Position numbers and translations under genes: made by a program
In this document: one piece after another, positions 42,694 to 51,173 of the stretch
Layout: each line of letters begins with the position of its first letter
Numbering within the stretch: position 1 is the stretch's first letter
DNA from: JBBDMC01 sp963775235
GTDB taxonomy: Bacteria; Pseudomonadota; Alphaproteobacteria; Rhizobiales; Kaistiaceae
Direction: 5' to 3'
DNA length: 64,000 nucleotides
Assembly: GCA_963775235.1 (NCBI GenBank)
Contig: CAVZHY010000007.1
Span: 1 to 64,000 of the forward strand
The notes under the pieces: model-generated
What the model was told of the DNA's origin: nothing
The model's input: only the letters and a program-made list of their open reading frames with translations
Database searches by the model: none

Positions 42694-43596
42694 ATGTCCT
42701 GGAAGTGGGCCAATCTTGCGGGAAGTGCCGCCGTGCTGGCCGCGGCGGCGGCTGCCGCCTCCGCAGCCATGGCGGCTGACGCCAGCGGCATCGCGATTTC
42801 CGTGACGCAGTCGGCCAACGTCGGGCGCGGCAGCGGCCAGCTGGTGTTGCATGACGAGGCGCCGGTCTTCATGGGCGACGTTATCAAGACCAACGGCGTC
42901 GGCGACGCGCAGATCCGCCTCAGCGACAACACGATGCTGGTCGTCGGGCCGAACTCGCTGATGACGATTGACCGCTTCGTGCTGAACTCGCCCACGACCG
43001 CGAAGCAGGTGACCCTCAACGCGGTGCGGGGCGCTTTCCGCTTCATCAGCGGCGACAGCAACCACGATGCCTATACCGTCAACACGCCGACGGCGACGAT
43101 CGGCTTCCGCGGCACGCGCGTTGATTTCACCGTGGCGCAAGGCGTCACCCAGATGGCAGTCCTGCAAGGGGCCGCCGACATGTGCGAGTTGAACAACCGC
43201 AATTCCTGCCAACGCAACGTAAGCCATTGTGGCGTGGTGGTGTCGGCGCCGCGCACGCCGGTCAAATTGATCGACCAGAAGAGCGATCGCGTCACGACCC
43301 TGACGCAGAATTTCCCGTTCATCGTCAACCAGAGCAAGCTTGCCGCGCCGTTCCAGACCGACATCGAGGACTGCGATATTCCGGCCGAGGCGCTGCGCAA
43401 CGCCCGCATCCAGGAAGCAAACCAGATCAATCCGCCGCCGCGTAACGACAGTTCGCCACCCATCATCACGGCCTCGACGCCGCCGGACCGTCCGTCCCCG
43501 CCTCCGCCTCCGCCGCCTCCACCACCGCCGCCACCGCCGCCACCACCGCCGCCACCGCCGCCTCCTCCACCGCCGTGTAATGCTCGCGACTGCTAG
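42694..43596 (+). CDS. Exported FecR-domain protein with 26-proline C-terminal run
   Basis: A 300-residue secreted protein. The start ATG 42694 follows GAGGGGA and gives a long Ala-rich signal (GSAAVLAAAAAAASAAMAAD). Residues 60-170 form a FecR-type beta domain (VFMGDVIKTNGVGDAQIRLSDNTMLVVGPNSLMTID, NTPTATIGFRGTRVDF). Cysteines are spread through the later part. Residues 269-294 are an uninterrupted run of 26 prolines (43498-43575), then CNARDC and the stop. The run implies strong dependence on EF-P. A surface or cell-wall role is likely from the family, but the partner is not evident. Confidence 0.83.
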   Translation: MSWKWANLAGSAAVLAAAAAAASAAMAADASGIAISVTQSANVGRGSGQLVLHDEAPVFMGDVIKTNGVGDAQIRLSDNTMLVVGPNSLMTIDRFVLNSPTTAKQVTLNAVRGAFRFISGDSNHDAYTVNTPTATIGFRGTRVDFTVAQGVTQMAVLQGAADMCELNNRNSCQRNVSHCGVVVSAPRTPVKLIDQKSDRVTTLTQNFPFIVNQSKLAAPFQTDIEDCDIPAEALRNARIQEANQINPPPRNDSSPPIITASTPPDRPSPPPPPPPPPPPPPPPPPPPPPPPPPPCNARDC

Positions 43597-43755
43597 TGGT
43601 GGGTAGGGAAATCTTTCAACCGTGGATCAAAAAGGTTCGGCGTGAAACGCGATGCTTGGGGCACCACTCCATACGTGATCAGCGGATGCCTCAGGTTGAC
43701 GAACCGAGGGTCACTCGCGAAGGACTTGGCACCGTTTCGCCGCAATTCGGCGGCA

Positions 43756-43783
43756 TTGTGTACGTAACTAATCGTGTTATGCT
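43756..43783 (+). promoter_or_regulatory. Candidate promoter of the VPLPA-CTERM gene
   Basis: TTGTGT at 43756-43761 and TATGCT at 43778-43783 are 16 bases apart and lie 32 bases upstream of the ATG at 43815, in an AT-richer stretch. Match is fair; no operator-like repeat was found. Confidence 0.4.
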
Positions 43784-43814
43784 GTCATGCGGCATTCGTT
43801 GGTAGGGGAAGCGG

Positions 43815-44369
43815 ATGTATTCCTTCCGGACACAGGGATTGGTCGCAGCGACTATTGTTGCAGCCGCCATTTTGGGGTCTCAAGCCTCTGCGTCGGTTCT
43901 GACACCCGGAACCGGTTGGGTGTACGATCAAATAGACGCCGTGGACTCGCCGTCCGAAAATTCTCCGGTGACCTTCACAGTTGGGGTGGGTCAGACCGAT
44001 ATATTTTCGCTGGTCGATGGCTTCAACACGGGCGACATATATACGATCTCGGGGGACGCATCGGCGGTGTCATCGTTCTCGTTGCTTGCCACGAACTTTC
44101 CTCTGGGGCTAGGGGATGTAGTTGACGGGTTCGACAGCGATTGGACCGATGCCTCGTACAGCCGCCTCCAACTCACATTTTTGGCGGGCAGTTATTCCTT
44201 GAACATTCAAGGCAATGGTTCGGGCGGGGTGCCGGCTGGTTTTGCCTACCGGCTCGATGGCATCACCAGTGCCGTTCCGCTTCCAGCGGCGCTGCCTCTG
44301 TTCGGCACCGCGATCGCCGGGCTTGGTATGGTCGGAAGGCGCCGGCGGCGCGCGAAACACGCCGCCTAA
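43815..44369 (+). CDS. VPLPA-CTERM sorting-domain protein, exported
   Basis: 184-residue protein with a signal peptide (GLVAATIVAAAILGSQASA) and a low-complexity, Ser/Asp/Gly-rich middle. The C-terminus reads VPLPAALPLFGTAIAGLGMVGRRRRRAKHAA: the VPLPA-CTERM motif, a short membrane segment and a basic tail, recognised by an exosortase that removes or reattaches the end. No exosortase is in the window. The DNA is visibly less GC-rich than its neighbours. Start ATG 43815 follows GGGGAAGCGG. It overlaps the IalB-like gene tail to tail by 4 bases. Confidence 0.8.
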   Translation: MYSFRTQGLVAATIVAAAILGSQASASVLTPGTGWVYDQIDAVDSPSENSPVTFTVGVGQTDIFSLVDGFNTGDIYTISGDASAVSSFSLLATNFPLGLGDVVDGFDSDWTDASYSRLQLTFLAGSYSLNIQGNGSGGVPAGFAYRLDGITSAVPLPAALPLFGTAIAGLGMVGRRRRRAKHAA

Positions 44370-45097
44370 GGCAGTTCGTCAAAGCCTGACTTGAAACCGT
44401 TGAGGGAGATCGGGATGCCGATCCCCTCCTCCGGCGTTTGAAAAATCACGAAGGTCGCCGTCTTGCCGGTGCTGAGCTGGTTGAGGAGGTCGTCCTCGAG
44501 GATCACCTCCGCGACGCAGCCGTTCGGCAGGCAGCGCACAAACCCGGCCCGGCCCATATCGGTGTTGTCCACCTTGAGGCCGAGGCCCGAAGGCAGGAGC
44601 ACCCCGAGGGGTGCCAGCACGCGCATGATTCGCGACTTCTTGTCCGCGGTCTTGAGCACGATGACGGTCAGCCCGACGTTCTGGCGATCCTCCGCCGTGA
44701 CGAACTGCATCAGCACGCACTGTTCGCTCTGGGCGCCGGCGGGGGTATCGCAGCGCACCTGCCAATCACCGTGGGTGGAGCGAATCGGCGGCTCGCCATC
44801 GGCCGATGGCGCCACGGAGACCACCGCTTCCGGCACGGAGGTATTCGGCGGCACGGTGATCTGCTGGTCGCCGGCAGCCGAACTCGGAGCCTGGAGTGGC
44901 GTGGCCGTGGCGGGCGCCGTTTGTGGCACCTGCGTCGCCGAAGTCTGCTGGCCGTTCGATGCCGTTGTCGTCGGGCCGCGATTGAAGTAGCCAAGCGCGA
45001 ACAATACAACCGCGACACCCACCGCTACGGCCAGGACAGCAGCGACGATGGTTAGAACCGGAACAAGTGAGCTTCGCCGTGGTGGGTCTTCATACAT
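44366..45097 (-). CDS. Invasion-associated locus B (IalB) family protein
   Basis: 243-residue protein of the IalB family (PF06776), named for Bartonella erythrocyte invasion but widespread in non-pathogens. One N-terminal membrane segment (VPVLTIVAAVLAVAVGVAVVLFALGYF), then a Thr/Ala/Pro-rich linker to about residue 90. The domain begins at STHGDWQVRCDTPAGAQSEQCVLMQ and has GLTVIVLKTADKKSRIMRVLAPLGVLLPSGLGLKVD, RCLPNGCVAEVILEDDLL and GIPISLNGF. The two cysteine pairs are intact. Likely a periplasmic anchored protein. Confidence 0.85.
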   Translation of the reverse strand: MYEDPPRRSSLVPVLTIVAAVLAVAVGVAVVLFALGYFNRGPTTTASNGQQTSATQVPQTAPATATPLQAPSSAAGDQQITVPPNTSVPEAVVSVAPSADGEPPIRSTHGDWQVRCDTPAGAQSEQCVLMQFVTAEDRQNVGLTVIVLKTADKKSRIMRVLAPLGVLLPSGLGLKVDNTDMGRAGFVRCLPNGCVAEVILEDDLLNQLSTGKTATFVIFQTPEEGIGIPISLNGFKSGFDELP

Positions 45098-45453
45098 ACT
45101 TTGGTCGGTTCGTCCGCCGAGGGGACGTTCGGGTGCCGCCGAATCGCCCGGATACGCGTTGCCATCTTGCTACAAATGACGGCCCGAAGGAATTGGTGGC
45201 GGGCACCGGGGCCGGCCGGATGCCACCTGCCGAAGGCGGCCAAAGCAAGGCAAGGCGCGATTTGCCGCACGGTGGCCCACGCAAGGCCGTTGCGGGGCGA
45301 ACCGGCTTGTGGTTTCTGTGTGCCAGGCTTTATGCAGGGCCGTCGGGCGACGGTTAAGATCAGCGATCGCGAAATCCGATCGAAGGGGTCGGCCTGCCGG
45401 GCCTATGGCGAAGCCGTATGCGGTGTGGGCTCATGGGGAGTGGACGGGTGAAA
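45098..45453. other. Intergenic region upstream of the cytochrome oxidase operon
   Basis: About 355 bases between the divergent IalB-like gene and coxB. I see no convincing gene. A candidate -35/-10 pair for coxB is TTGTGG around 45307 with TTTATG 16 bases later; it is weak. It presumably contains the operon's regulatory sites. Confidence 0.4.
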
Positions 45454-46335
45454 ATGGGACAATTACGTTGGCTGGCGGGATCGGGCGTGGCGCTCGCTCT
45501 TCTCGGCCCATCGGGATCGGCCCTGGCGAATCCTTCGCCTTGGGAAGTCGGCCTGCAACCGGCGGCCACACCGATCATGCAGATGATTCATCGGTTCAAC
45601 GACGGGCTGCTGGTGGTCGTTTCGCTGATCGTCCTGCTCGTGCTGGCCTTGCTGCTCTATGTCATCCTGCGCTTCAACGCGCGTGTGCATCCCATACCGT
45701 CGCGGACCACCCACAACACGCTGGTCGAGGTCATCTGGACGGTCGCTCCCATCCTCATCCTCGTTGGCATCGCGGTGCCGTCGTTCTCGCTGCTGTTCGC
45801 CGAGCACGATCCCGCGCGCGCCATCGCCAACTTCGATCCTTCGACGGAATTGACGATCAAGGCGACGGGCAACCAGTGGTACTGGTCCTACGAATATCCT
45901 GACAACGGCGACATCTCGTTCAATTCGTTCCTCGTCAGGGACGACAACGGCGAGCCCGCGGGCAATCCGCGACTGCTTCAGGTCGATAACGACATGGTGG
46001 TCCCCGTCGGAGTGGTCGTCCGCATGCAGGTGATCGGCGCCGACGTGATCCATTCGTTCGCCGTCCCCGCCTTCGGCATCAAGATCGATGCGATTCCCGG
46101 CCGCCTGAACGAGACCTGGTTCCGGGTCGACAGTGAGGGCGTCTACTACGGACAGTGCTCCGAGCTGTGCGGTCGCGACCATGCGTTCATGCCGATCGCG
46201 GTGCATGCGGTCAGCAAGGACAAGTTCGACGCCTGGGCGGCCACCGCGAAGAACGATCTCGATGCGGCCAACAAGCAGCTGGCCGAGGCGATCGCCGCCG
46301 AAAGCAAGACCCACGTTGCAGATGCAAAGAATTGA
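45454..46335 (+). CDS. coxB: Cytochrome c oxidase subunit II (CtaC/CoxB)
   Basis: CuA-carrying subunit of aa3-type oxidase. N-terminal signal/anchor (LAGSGVALALLGPSGSALA), two membrane spans (FNDGLLVVVSLIVLLVLALLLYV and VIWTVAPILILVGIAVPSF) and the periplasmic cupredoxin domain with ATGNQWYWSYEYPDN, VIHSFAVPAFGIKIDAIPGR and the CuA site YYGQCSELCGRDHAFMPI. ATG 45454 is preferred to the in-frame upstream codons. It is the first gene of an eight-gene operon. All ligands are present. Confidence 0.95.
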   Translation: MGQLRWLAGSGVALALLGPSGSALANPSPWEVGLQPAATPIMQMIHRFNDGLLVVVSLIVLLVLALLLYVILRFNARVHPIPSRTTHNTLVEVIWTVAPILILVGIAVPSFSLLFAEHDPARAIANFDPSTELTIKATGNQWYWSYEYPDNGDISFNSFLVRDDNGEPAGNPRLLQVDNDMVVPVGVVVRMQVIGADVIHSFAVPAFGIKIDAIPGRLNETWFRVDSEGVYYGQCSELCGRDHAFMPIAVHAVSKDKFDAWAATAKNDLDAANKQLAEAIAAESKTHVADAKN

Positions 46336-46383
46336 CGCTGCCCGGTCTCGCTGTCCGGTGGGCGATTTGAAGGAGAAGGTGTG

Positions 46384-48000
46384 ATGGCGACCAGCGCAGG
46401 TTACCAGGCGCATAGCGAGGAATTGCACGCACACGGTCATCCGACCGGGTGGCGCCGCTGGCTTTATTCGACGAACCACAAAGACATCGGCACAATGTAC
46501 CTGCTGTTCGCCATCGTCAGCGGACTGATCGGCGGCGCCCTGTCGATTGCCATGCGTATGGAACTGCAGGAGCCGGGGATGCAGATCTTCGGCGATCCGG
46601 ACATCTACAATACGTTCGTCACGGCCCACGGTCTGATCATGATCTTCTTCATGATCATGCCGGCGATGATCGGCGGCTTCGGCAACTGGTTCGTGCCGAT
46701 CATGATCGGCGCTCCGGACATGGCCTTTCCCCGTCTCAACAACATTTCATTCTGGCTGCTGCCGGCGGCCATCACGCTGCTGCTGATTTCGATGTTCGTG
46801 CCCGGCCAGCCCGGAGGCACCGGCGCCGCCGGTGGCTGGACGATCTATCCGCCGCTGTCGACCACCGGCACGCCCGGGCCGGCGATGGACTTCGCCATCC
46901 TCGCCATCCACCTCGCCGGCGCATCGTCGATCCTCGGCGCGATCAACTTCATCACCACCATCTTCAACATGCGCGCGCCGGGCATGACGCTGCACAAGAT
47001 GCCGCTGTTCGTGTGGTCGATCCTGGTGACGACGTTCCTGCTGCTGCTGGCGCTGCCGGTGCTCGCGGGCGCCATCACCATGTTGTTGACCGACCGCAAT
47101 TTCGGCACCGCCTTCTTCAAGCCCGACCAGGGCGGCGATCCCGTGCTCTTCCAGCACCTGTTCTGGTTCTTCGGCCATCCCGAGGTCTACATCCTCATCC
47201 TGCCGGGCTTCGGCATGACCAGCCAGATCGTCTCGACCTTTTCGAAGAAGCCGGTGTTCGGCTACCTCGGCATGGCGTACGCCATGGTGGCGATCGGCTT
47301 CATCGGGTTCGTCGTGTGGGCCCACCACATGTATACGGTCGGCCTCTCGCTCAACACGCAGGCCTATTTCGTCGCCGCGACGATGGTTATCGCAGTGCCG
47401 ACCGGCGTGAAGATCTTCTCGTGGATCGCCACCATGTGGGGCGGCTCGATCGAGTTCCGGACGCCGATGTTGTGGGCGATGGGCTTCATCTTCCTGTTCG
47501 TGGTGGGCGGTGTCACCGGCATCCAGCTGGCCAACGCCGGCCTCGACTACGTTCTGCAAGACACCTACTTCGTCGTCGCCCACTTCCACTACGTGCTGTC
47601 GCTCGGTGCGGTCTTCACCATCTTCGCCGGCTGGTACTACTGGTTCCCGAAGATGACCGGCTACATGTACAACGAGACGCTCGGCAAGCTGCACTTCTGG
47701 GTGACGTTCATCGGCGTCAACCTCCTCTTCTTCCCGCAGCATTTTCTGGGTCTCGCCGGCATGCCGCGGCGCTATGTCGACTATCCCGATGTCTTCGCCG
47801 GCTGGAACTTCATCTCGTCGATGGGCTCGTACATCTCGGGGGTCGGCGTTCTGATCTTCCTCTATGCGATGTGGGACGCCTTCGCCAAGAAGCGCCTCGC
47901 CGGCAACAACCCATGGGGCGAAGGCGCCACCACGTTGGAGTGGGTGCTGTCCTCGCCGCCGCCATTCCATCAGTGGGAGACGCTGCCGCGGATCCGATAG
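46384..48000 (+). CDS. coxA: Cytochrome c oxidase subunit I (CtaD/CoxA)
   Basis: Catalytic subunit with haem a, haem a3 and CuB. 538 residues with 12 spans: STNHKDIGTMYLLFAI, IYNTFVTAHGLIMIFFMIMPAMIGGFGNW, HPEVYILILPGFGM (CuB His and the cross-linked Tyr), GVKIFSWIATMWGG, HFHYVLSLGAVFTIFAGWYYW. ATG 46384 lies after AAGGAGAAGG; a GTG three bases upstream is an alternative. Proton channel residues of the D and K pathways appear conserved. Confidence 0.97.
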   Translation: MATSAGYQAHSEELHAHGHPTGWRRWLYSTNHKDIGTMYLLFAIVSGLIGGALSIAMRMELQEPGMQIFGDPDIYNTFVTAHGLIMIFFMIMPAMIGGFGNWFVPIMIGAPDMAFPRLNNISFWLLPAAITLLLISMFVPGQPGGTGAAGGWTIYPPLSTTGTPGPAMDFAILAIHLAGASSILGAINFITTIFNMRAPGMTLHKMPLFVWSILVTTFLLLLALPVLAGAITMLLTDRNFGTAFFKPDQGGDPVLFQHLFWFFGHPEVYILILPGFGMTSQIVSTFSKKPVFGYLGMAYAMVAIGFIGFVVWAHHMYTVGLSLNTQAYFVAATMVIAVPTGVKIFSWIATMWGGSIEFRTPMLWAMGFIFLFVVGGVTGIQLANAGLDYVLQDTYFVVAHFHYVLSLGAVFTIFAGWYYWFPKMTGYMYNETLGKLHFWVTFIGVNLLFFPQHFLGLAGMPRRYVDYPDVFAGWNFISSMGSYISGVGVLIFLYAMWDAFAKKRLAGNNPWGEGATTLEWVLSSPPPFHQWETLPRIR

Positions 48001-48040
48001 CGCCGGCTTCTGACGGCGGCCGCGACACCAAAGCAACGAC

Positions 48041-48982
48041 ATGGCGTTCTTCGACCCTTCGATCAACCGCCCGCTCGCCCGCGACGAGGCCATGGGCGGC
48101 AGCGTCGCCGACTACGTGGCGTTGCTGAAGCCACGGGTGATGTCCCTGGTGGTCTTCACCGCCCTTGTCGGGATGGTGATCGCGCCCGGCCACATCCATC
48201 CGGTGATCGGATTCGCGGCGCTCACGGCCATCGCCGTCGGCGCCGGGGCCGCGGGCGCGCTCAACATGTGGTTCGATGCCGATATCGACGGGCTGATGCG
48301 CCGCACCGCCAATCGTCCGGTTCCCGCCGGGCGGCTCGCCGCCAACGATGCACTGGGCTTCGGGCTGACGCTGGCGGTCGGCGCGGTGACGTTCCTCGGT
48401 CTCGCCGTCAACTGGCTGTCGGCGGCGCTGCTCGCCTTCACGATCTTCTTCTACGTCGTCGTCTACACGATGTGGCTGAAGCGAACGACGCCGGAGAACA
48501 TCGTGATCGGCGGCCTCGCGGGCGCACTGCCGCCGGTCATCGGCTGGGCCGTCGTAACCAACGCCGTGAGCGTGCCAAGCCTCGTCCTTTGCCTGATCAT
48601 TTTCCTTTGGACACCGCCGCACTTCTGGGCGTTGTCGCTTTATCGCTCCGGCGACTATGCGCGGGCCGGCGTGCCGATGCTGCCGGTGGTCGCCGGTGCG
48701 GCCGTCACCCGGCGCCGCATCCTGATCTATTCGGTCATTCTTGCGGTCGTTGCCCTTTCTCCGGTCCCTCTCGGGTTCGGCGGCCTGGCATACGCCGTGG
48801 TTTCCGCCGTCACCGGCGCCGCCTTCGTGGGACTCGCCTGGCGGGTCTACCGCAACGGCGATGGCAATCGTGGCGAGCGGGCGGCGCGCGACCTCTTCAC
48901 CTTCTCGCTGCTCTACCTGTTTCTGCTGTTTGCCGTTCTCCTCGCCGAAGCGATGGGAGCAGGCCTCGGGGGCATGGTGTGA
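48041..48982 (+). CDS. ctaB: Protoheme IX farnesyltransferase CtaB (haem O synthase)
   Basis: Adds a farnesyl group to haem b, giving haem O for the oxidase. 313 residues with about nine membrane segments. The prenyl-diphosphate motifs are NMWFDADIDGLMRRTANRPVPAGRL and the second region YTMWLKRTTPENIVIGGLAGALPPVIGW; WTPPHFWALSLYRSGDYARAGVPMLPVVAG follows. Lies between coxA and coxF, as usual in alphaproteobacteria. Confidence 0.96.
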   Translation: MAFFDPSINRPLARDEAMGGSVADYVALLKPRVMSLVVFTALVGMVIAPGHIHPVIGFAALTAIAVGAGAAGALNMWFDADIDGLMRRTANRPVPAGRLAANDALGFGLTLAVGAVTFLGLAVNWLSAALLAFTIFFYVVVYTMWLKRTTPENIVIGGLAGALPPVIGWAVVTNAVSVPSLVLCLIIFLWTPPHFWALSLYRSGDYARAGVPMLPVVAGAAVTRRRILIYSVILAVVALSPVPLGFGGLAYAVVSAVTGAAFVGLAWRVYRNGDGNRGERAARDLFTFSLLYLFLLFAVLLAEAMGAGLGGMV

Positions 48983-49025
48983 GACGCAAAGCCACCCCCA
49001 CTGCCTTCGAAAGGTGTCAACGCCG

Positions 49026-49220
49026 GTGAGTGCAATCGTGAACGCGGGTACCGAAGGCCCAACCGACCACCTCGAGGGCGTGACGCTGACCGAGGCGCAG
49101 AAGCACCGCCGGCGTGCGCGTTCGATCGCGATCGCGCTGGCACTCGGCGCGTTCGTCGCTCTGTTCTACGCCGTGACTATCGTCAAGATCGGCTCGAACC
49201 TGATGACGCCGCCCGCTTGA
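49026..49220 (+). CDS. CoxF-like small oxidase-operon protein
   Basis: A 64-residue protein starting at GTG 49026. DHLEGVTLTEAQKHRRRARSIAIALALGAFVALFYAVTIVKIGSN is a charged N-terminus followed by one membrane span. Its position between ctaB and ctaG and its layout match the small CoxF protein of alphaproteobacterial oxidase operons; its precise role is not known. The end overlaps the first in-frame codon of ctaG by 3-4 bases. Confidence 0.8.
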   Translation: MSAIVNAGTEGPTDHLEGVTLTEAQKHRRRARSIAIALALGAFVALFYAVTIVKIGSNLMTPPA

Positions 49221-49228
49221 GCGCAGCC

Positions 49229-49840
49229 ATGGTCGACGCACGCCCCAGGAGCAATGGCAGCGGGACGAGCTCGGGCGCGATCGCCGCGGCGTGCGTGCTC
49301 GTGGTCGCCGGTATGACCGGCGCCACGTTCGCTGCCGTGCCCCTCTACCACGTTTTCGCCGAGGCGACCGGATACGGCGGCACCACCCGGCAGGCGAGCG
49401 CCGCACCCGCCCAATTGGGCGACCGGTTCGTTACGGTTCGGTTCAATTCCAACATCGCGAACAATCTCGGCTGGACCTTCCGCCCGCTGCAGCATCAGAT
49501 CGATGTCCGCCTGGGCTCGGTCGGACGCGTGTCGTTCATGGCCGAGAACCGCACGTCGCGCTCCGAGACCGGCCATGCGGTCTTCAACGTCACTCCGGAT
49601 GCAGTTGGCGCGTATTTCAACAAGATCGCCTGCTTTTGCTTCACTGACCAGACCCTGGCGCCGGGCCAGTCGGCGGAAATGGGCGTGACCTTCTTCGTCG
49701 ACCCCGCCTACGCCAGGGACCCGGATCTCAAGTCCGTCGATACGATCACCCTGTCCTACACATTCTTTCCGGCGAAAGCCGGCGAACCCTCGGCCGCCGC
49801 TGCCGAGGTAACAGCAAACGTAAACGGAAACGCCCTGTAA
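49229..49840 (+). CDS. ctaG: Cytochrome c oxidase assembly protein CtaG/Cox11
   Basis: Copper chaperone for CuB of subunit I. One N-terminal membrane span (AACVLVVAGMTGATFAAVPLYHVF), then the periplasmic domain with RFNSNIANNLGWTFRPLQ, AENRTSRSETGHAVFNVTPD and the copper-binding FNKIACFCFTDQTL. 203 residues. The ATG at 49229 is preferred; a TTG at 49217 overlaps the coxF stop and would also be in frame. Confidence 0.93.
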   Translation: MVDARPRSNGSGTSSGAIAAACVLVVAGMTGATFAAVPLYHVFAEATGYGGTTRQASAAPAQLGDRFVTVRFNSNIANNLGWTFRPLQHQIDVRLGSVGRVSFMAENRTSRSETGHAVFNVTPDAVGAYFNKIACFCFTDQTLAPGQSAEMGVTFFVDPAYARDPDLKSVDTITLSYTFFPAKAGEPSAAAAEVTANVNGNAL

Positions 49841-49886
49841 CGACCCGAACCCGATATGGGCGCGGCTCACTGTGGAGCAACTGGAT

Positions 49887-50729
49887 ATGGCCGAGGCACA
49901 CGCACACGAGCAGAACCACCCGTACCACCTGGTTAGTCCCAGTCCGTGGCCGGTTATCGGAGCGGTTTCCGCGTTCGCCCTGGCGCTCGGCGCCATCGCC
50001 TTCATGCGGGGCGACAGCGCGTGGTATCTCGGTCCGGGGGCTGCCGGCGTCCTCTACACGATGCTGGTTTGGTGGCGCGACGTCATCAAGGAATCCAACG
50101 AGGGCTTCCACACCAAGATCGTCCAGCTCGGCCTGCGCTACGGCATGATCCTGTTCATCGCATCGGAGGTGATGTTCTTCGTCGCGTGGTTCTGGGCCTT
50201 CTTCCATTCCAGCCTTGGCGTCAACATCGGCCCGCAGATCGCCCGTACCGCCTTCACCGGCGGCAGTTGGCCACCCAAGGGGATCGAGGTTTTCGATCCG
50301 TGGCATTTGCCGCTGCTCAACACGCTGATCCTGCTGACCTCGGGCACCACGGTGACCTGGGCGCACCATTCGCTGCTCCACAAGGACCGGAGCGGACTGT
50401 TGTGGGGCCTGGTGCTCACCATCCTTCTCGGTATGACGTTTACCTCTGTGCAGGCCTATGAGTACTCGCACGCCGCCTTTTCCTTCGGCGGCAACATCTA
50501 CGGCTCGACCTTTTTCATGGCGACCGGCTTCCACGGCTTCCACGTCATCATCGGCACGATTTTCCTGATGGTCTGCCTGTTGCGTGCTTACCGCGGCGAC
50601 TTCGTGCCGGAACAGCACTTCGGTTTCGAGGCGGCCGCCTGGTACTGGCACTTCGTCGACGTCGTCTGGCTGTTCCTGTTTTTCTGCATATATGTGTGGG
50701 GCGGCTGGGGGGCTCCCCTCGCCGAATAG
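49887..50729 (+). CDS. coxC: Cytochrome c oxidase subunit III (CtaE/CoxC)
   Basis: 280-residue integral membrane subunit with seven spans; a His-rich start (AEAHAHEQNHPYHLVSPSPWPVIGA). Conserved parts: WWRDVIKESNEGFHTKIVQLGLRYGMILFIASEVMFFVAWFWAFFHSSL, TLILLTSGTTVTWAHHSL, GSTFFMATGFHGFHVIIGTIFL and FGFEAAAWYWHFVDVVWLFLFFCIYVWGG. ATG 49887 has GGAG about 9 bases before it. Follows ctaG. Confidence 0.95.
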   Translation: MAEAHAHEQNHPYHLVSPSPWPVIGAVSAFALALGAIAFMRGDSAWYLGPGAAGVLYTMLVWWRDVIKESNEGFHTKIVQLGLRYGMILFIASEVMFFVAWFWAFFHSSLGVNIGPQIARTAFTGGSWPPKGIEVFDPWHLPLLNTLILLTSGTTVTWAHHSLLHKDRSGLLWGLVLTILLGMTFTSVQAYEYSHAAFSFGGNIYGSTFFMATGFHGFHVIIGTIFLMVCLLRAYRGDFVPEQHFGFEAAAWYWHFVDVVWLFLFFCIYVWGGWGAPLAE

Positions 50730-50781
50730 CCGAGTTTCGGGCGGCCCCCGGCCGCCCGGGCCGCTCTACTGAGGTCCCCGG

Positions 50782-51168
50782 ATGAGTTATGAGGACAAGG
50801 CCCTCTACCCGCTGCAGCCGGTGATGAACACCGGCCTTCATGGCCGTTGCCCACGGTGCGGGGAGGGACAGCTTTTCAGCGGGTTCCTCACGGTCAAGCC
50901 GCGCTGCGAAGTCTGCGGACTCGATCTTTCCTTCGCCGATTCCGGCGATGGTCCGGCGGTCTTCATCATGATGATCGTCGGCTTCGTCGTCGTCGGCCTT
51001 GCCCTCTTCGTGGAATTTACGTTCCATCCGCCATATTGGGTTCACGCCGTCTTATGGATTCCGCTCGTTCTGGGCCTTTCGATCGGCCTGTTGCGGCCGC
51101 TGAAGGGCCTTCTGATCGCTCAGCAATATCGCCACCGGGCAGAATTGGGCCGGGTCGAGGGCGCCTGA
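50782..51168 (+). CDS. DUF983 domain protein
   Basis: 128-residue protein with a zinc-ribbon-like start (GRCPRCGEGQLFSGFLTVKPRCEVCGLD, two CxxC motifs) and two membrane spans (AVFIMMIVGFVVVGLALFVEF and VLWIPLVLGLSIGLLRPLKGL). DUF983 genes are constantly found inside cta operons between coxC and surf1, as here; the function is unresolved, though involvement in oxidase biogenesis is suggested by context. Confidence 0.9.
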   Translation: MSYEDKALYPLQPVMNTGLHGRCPRCGEGQLFSGFLTVKPRCEVCGLDLSFADSGDGPAVFIMMIVGFVVVGLALFVEFTFHPPYWVHAVLWIPLVLGLSIGLLRPLKGLLIAQQYRHRAELGRVEGA

Positions 51169-51173
51169 GCCCG

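Noticed and set aside
46747..48093. A 448-codon minus-strand open frame across coxA
   Set aside because: Shadow of coxA; composition of an artefact and no recognisable domain.
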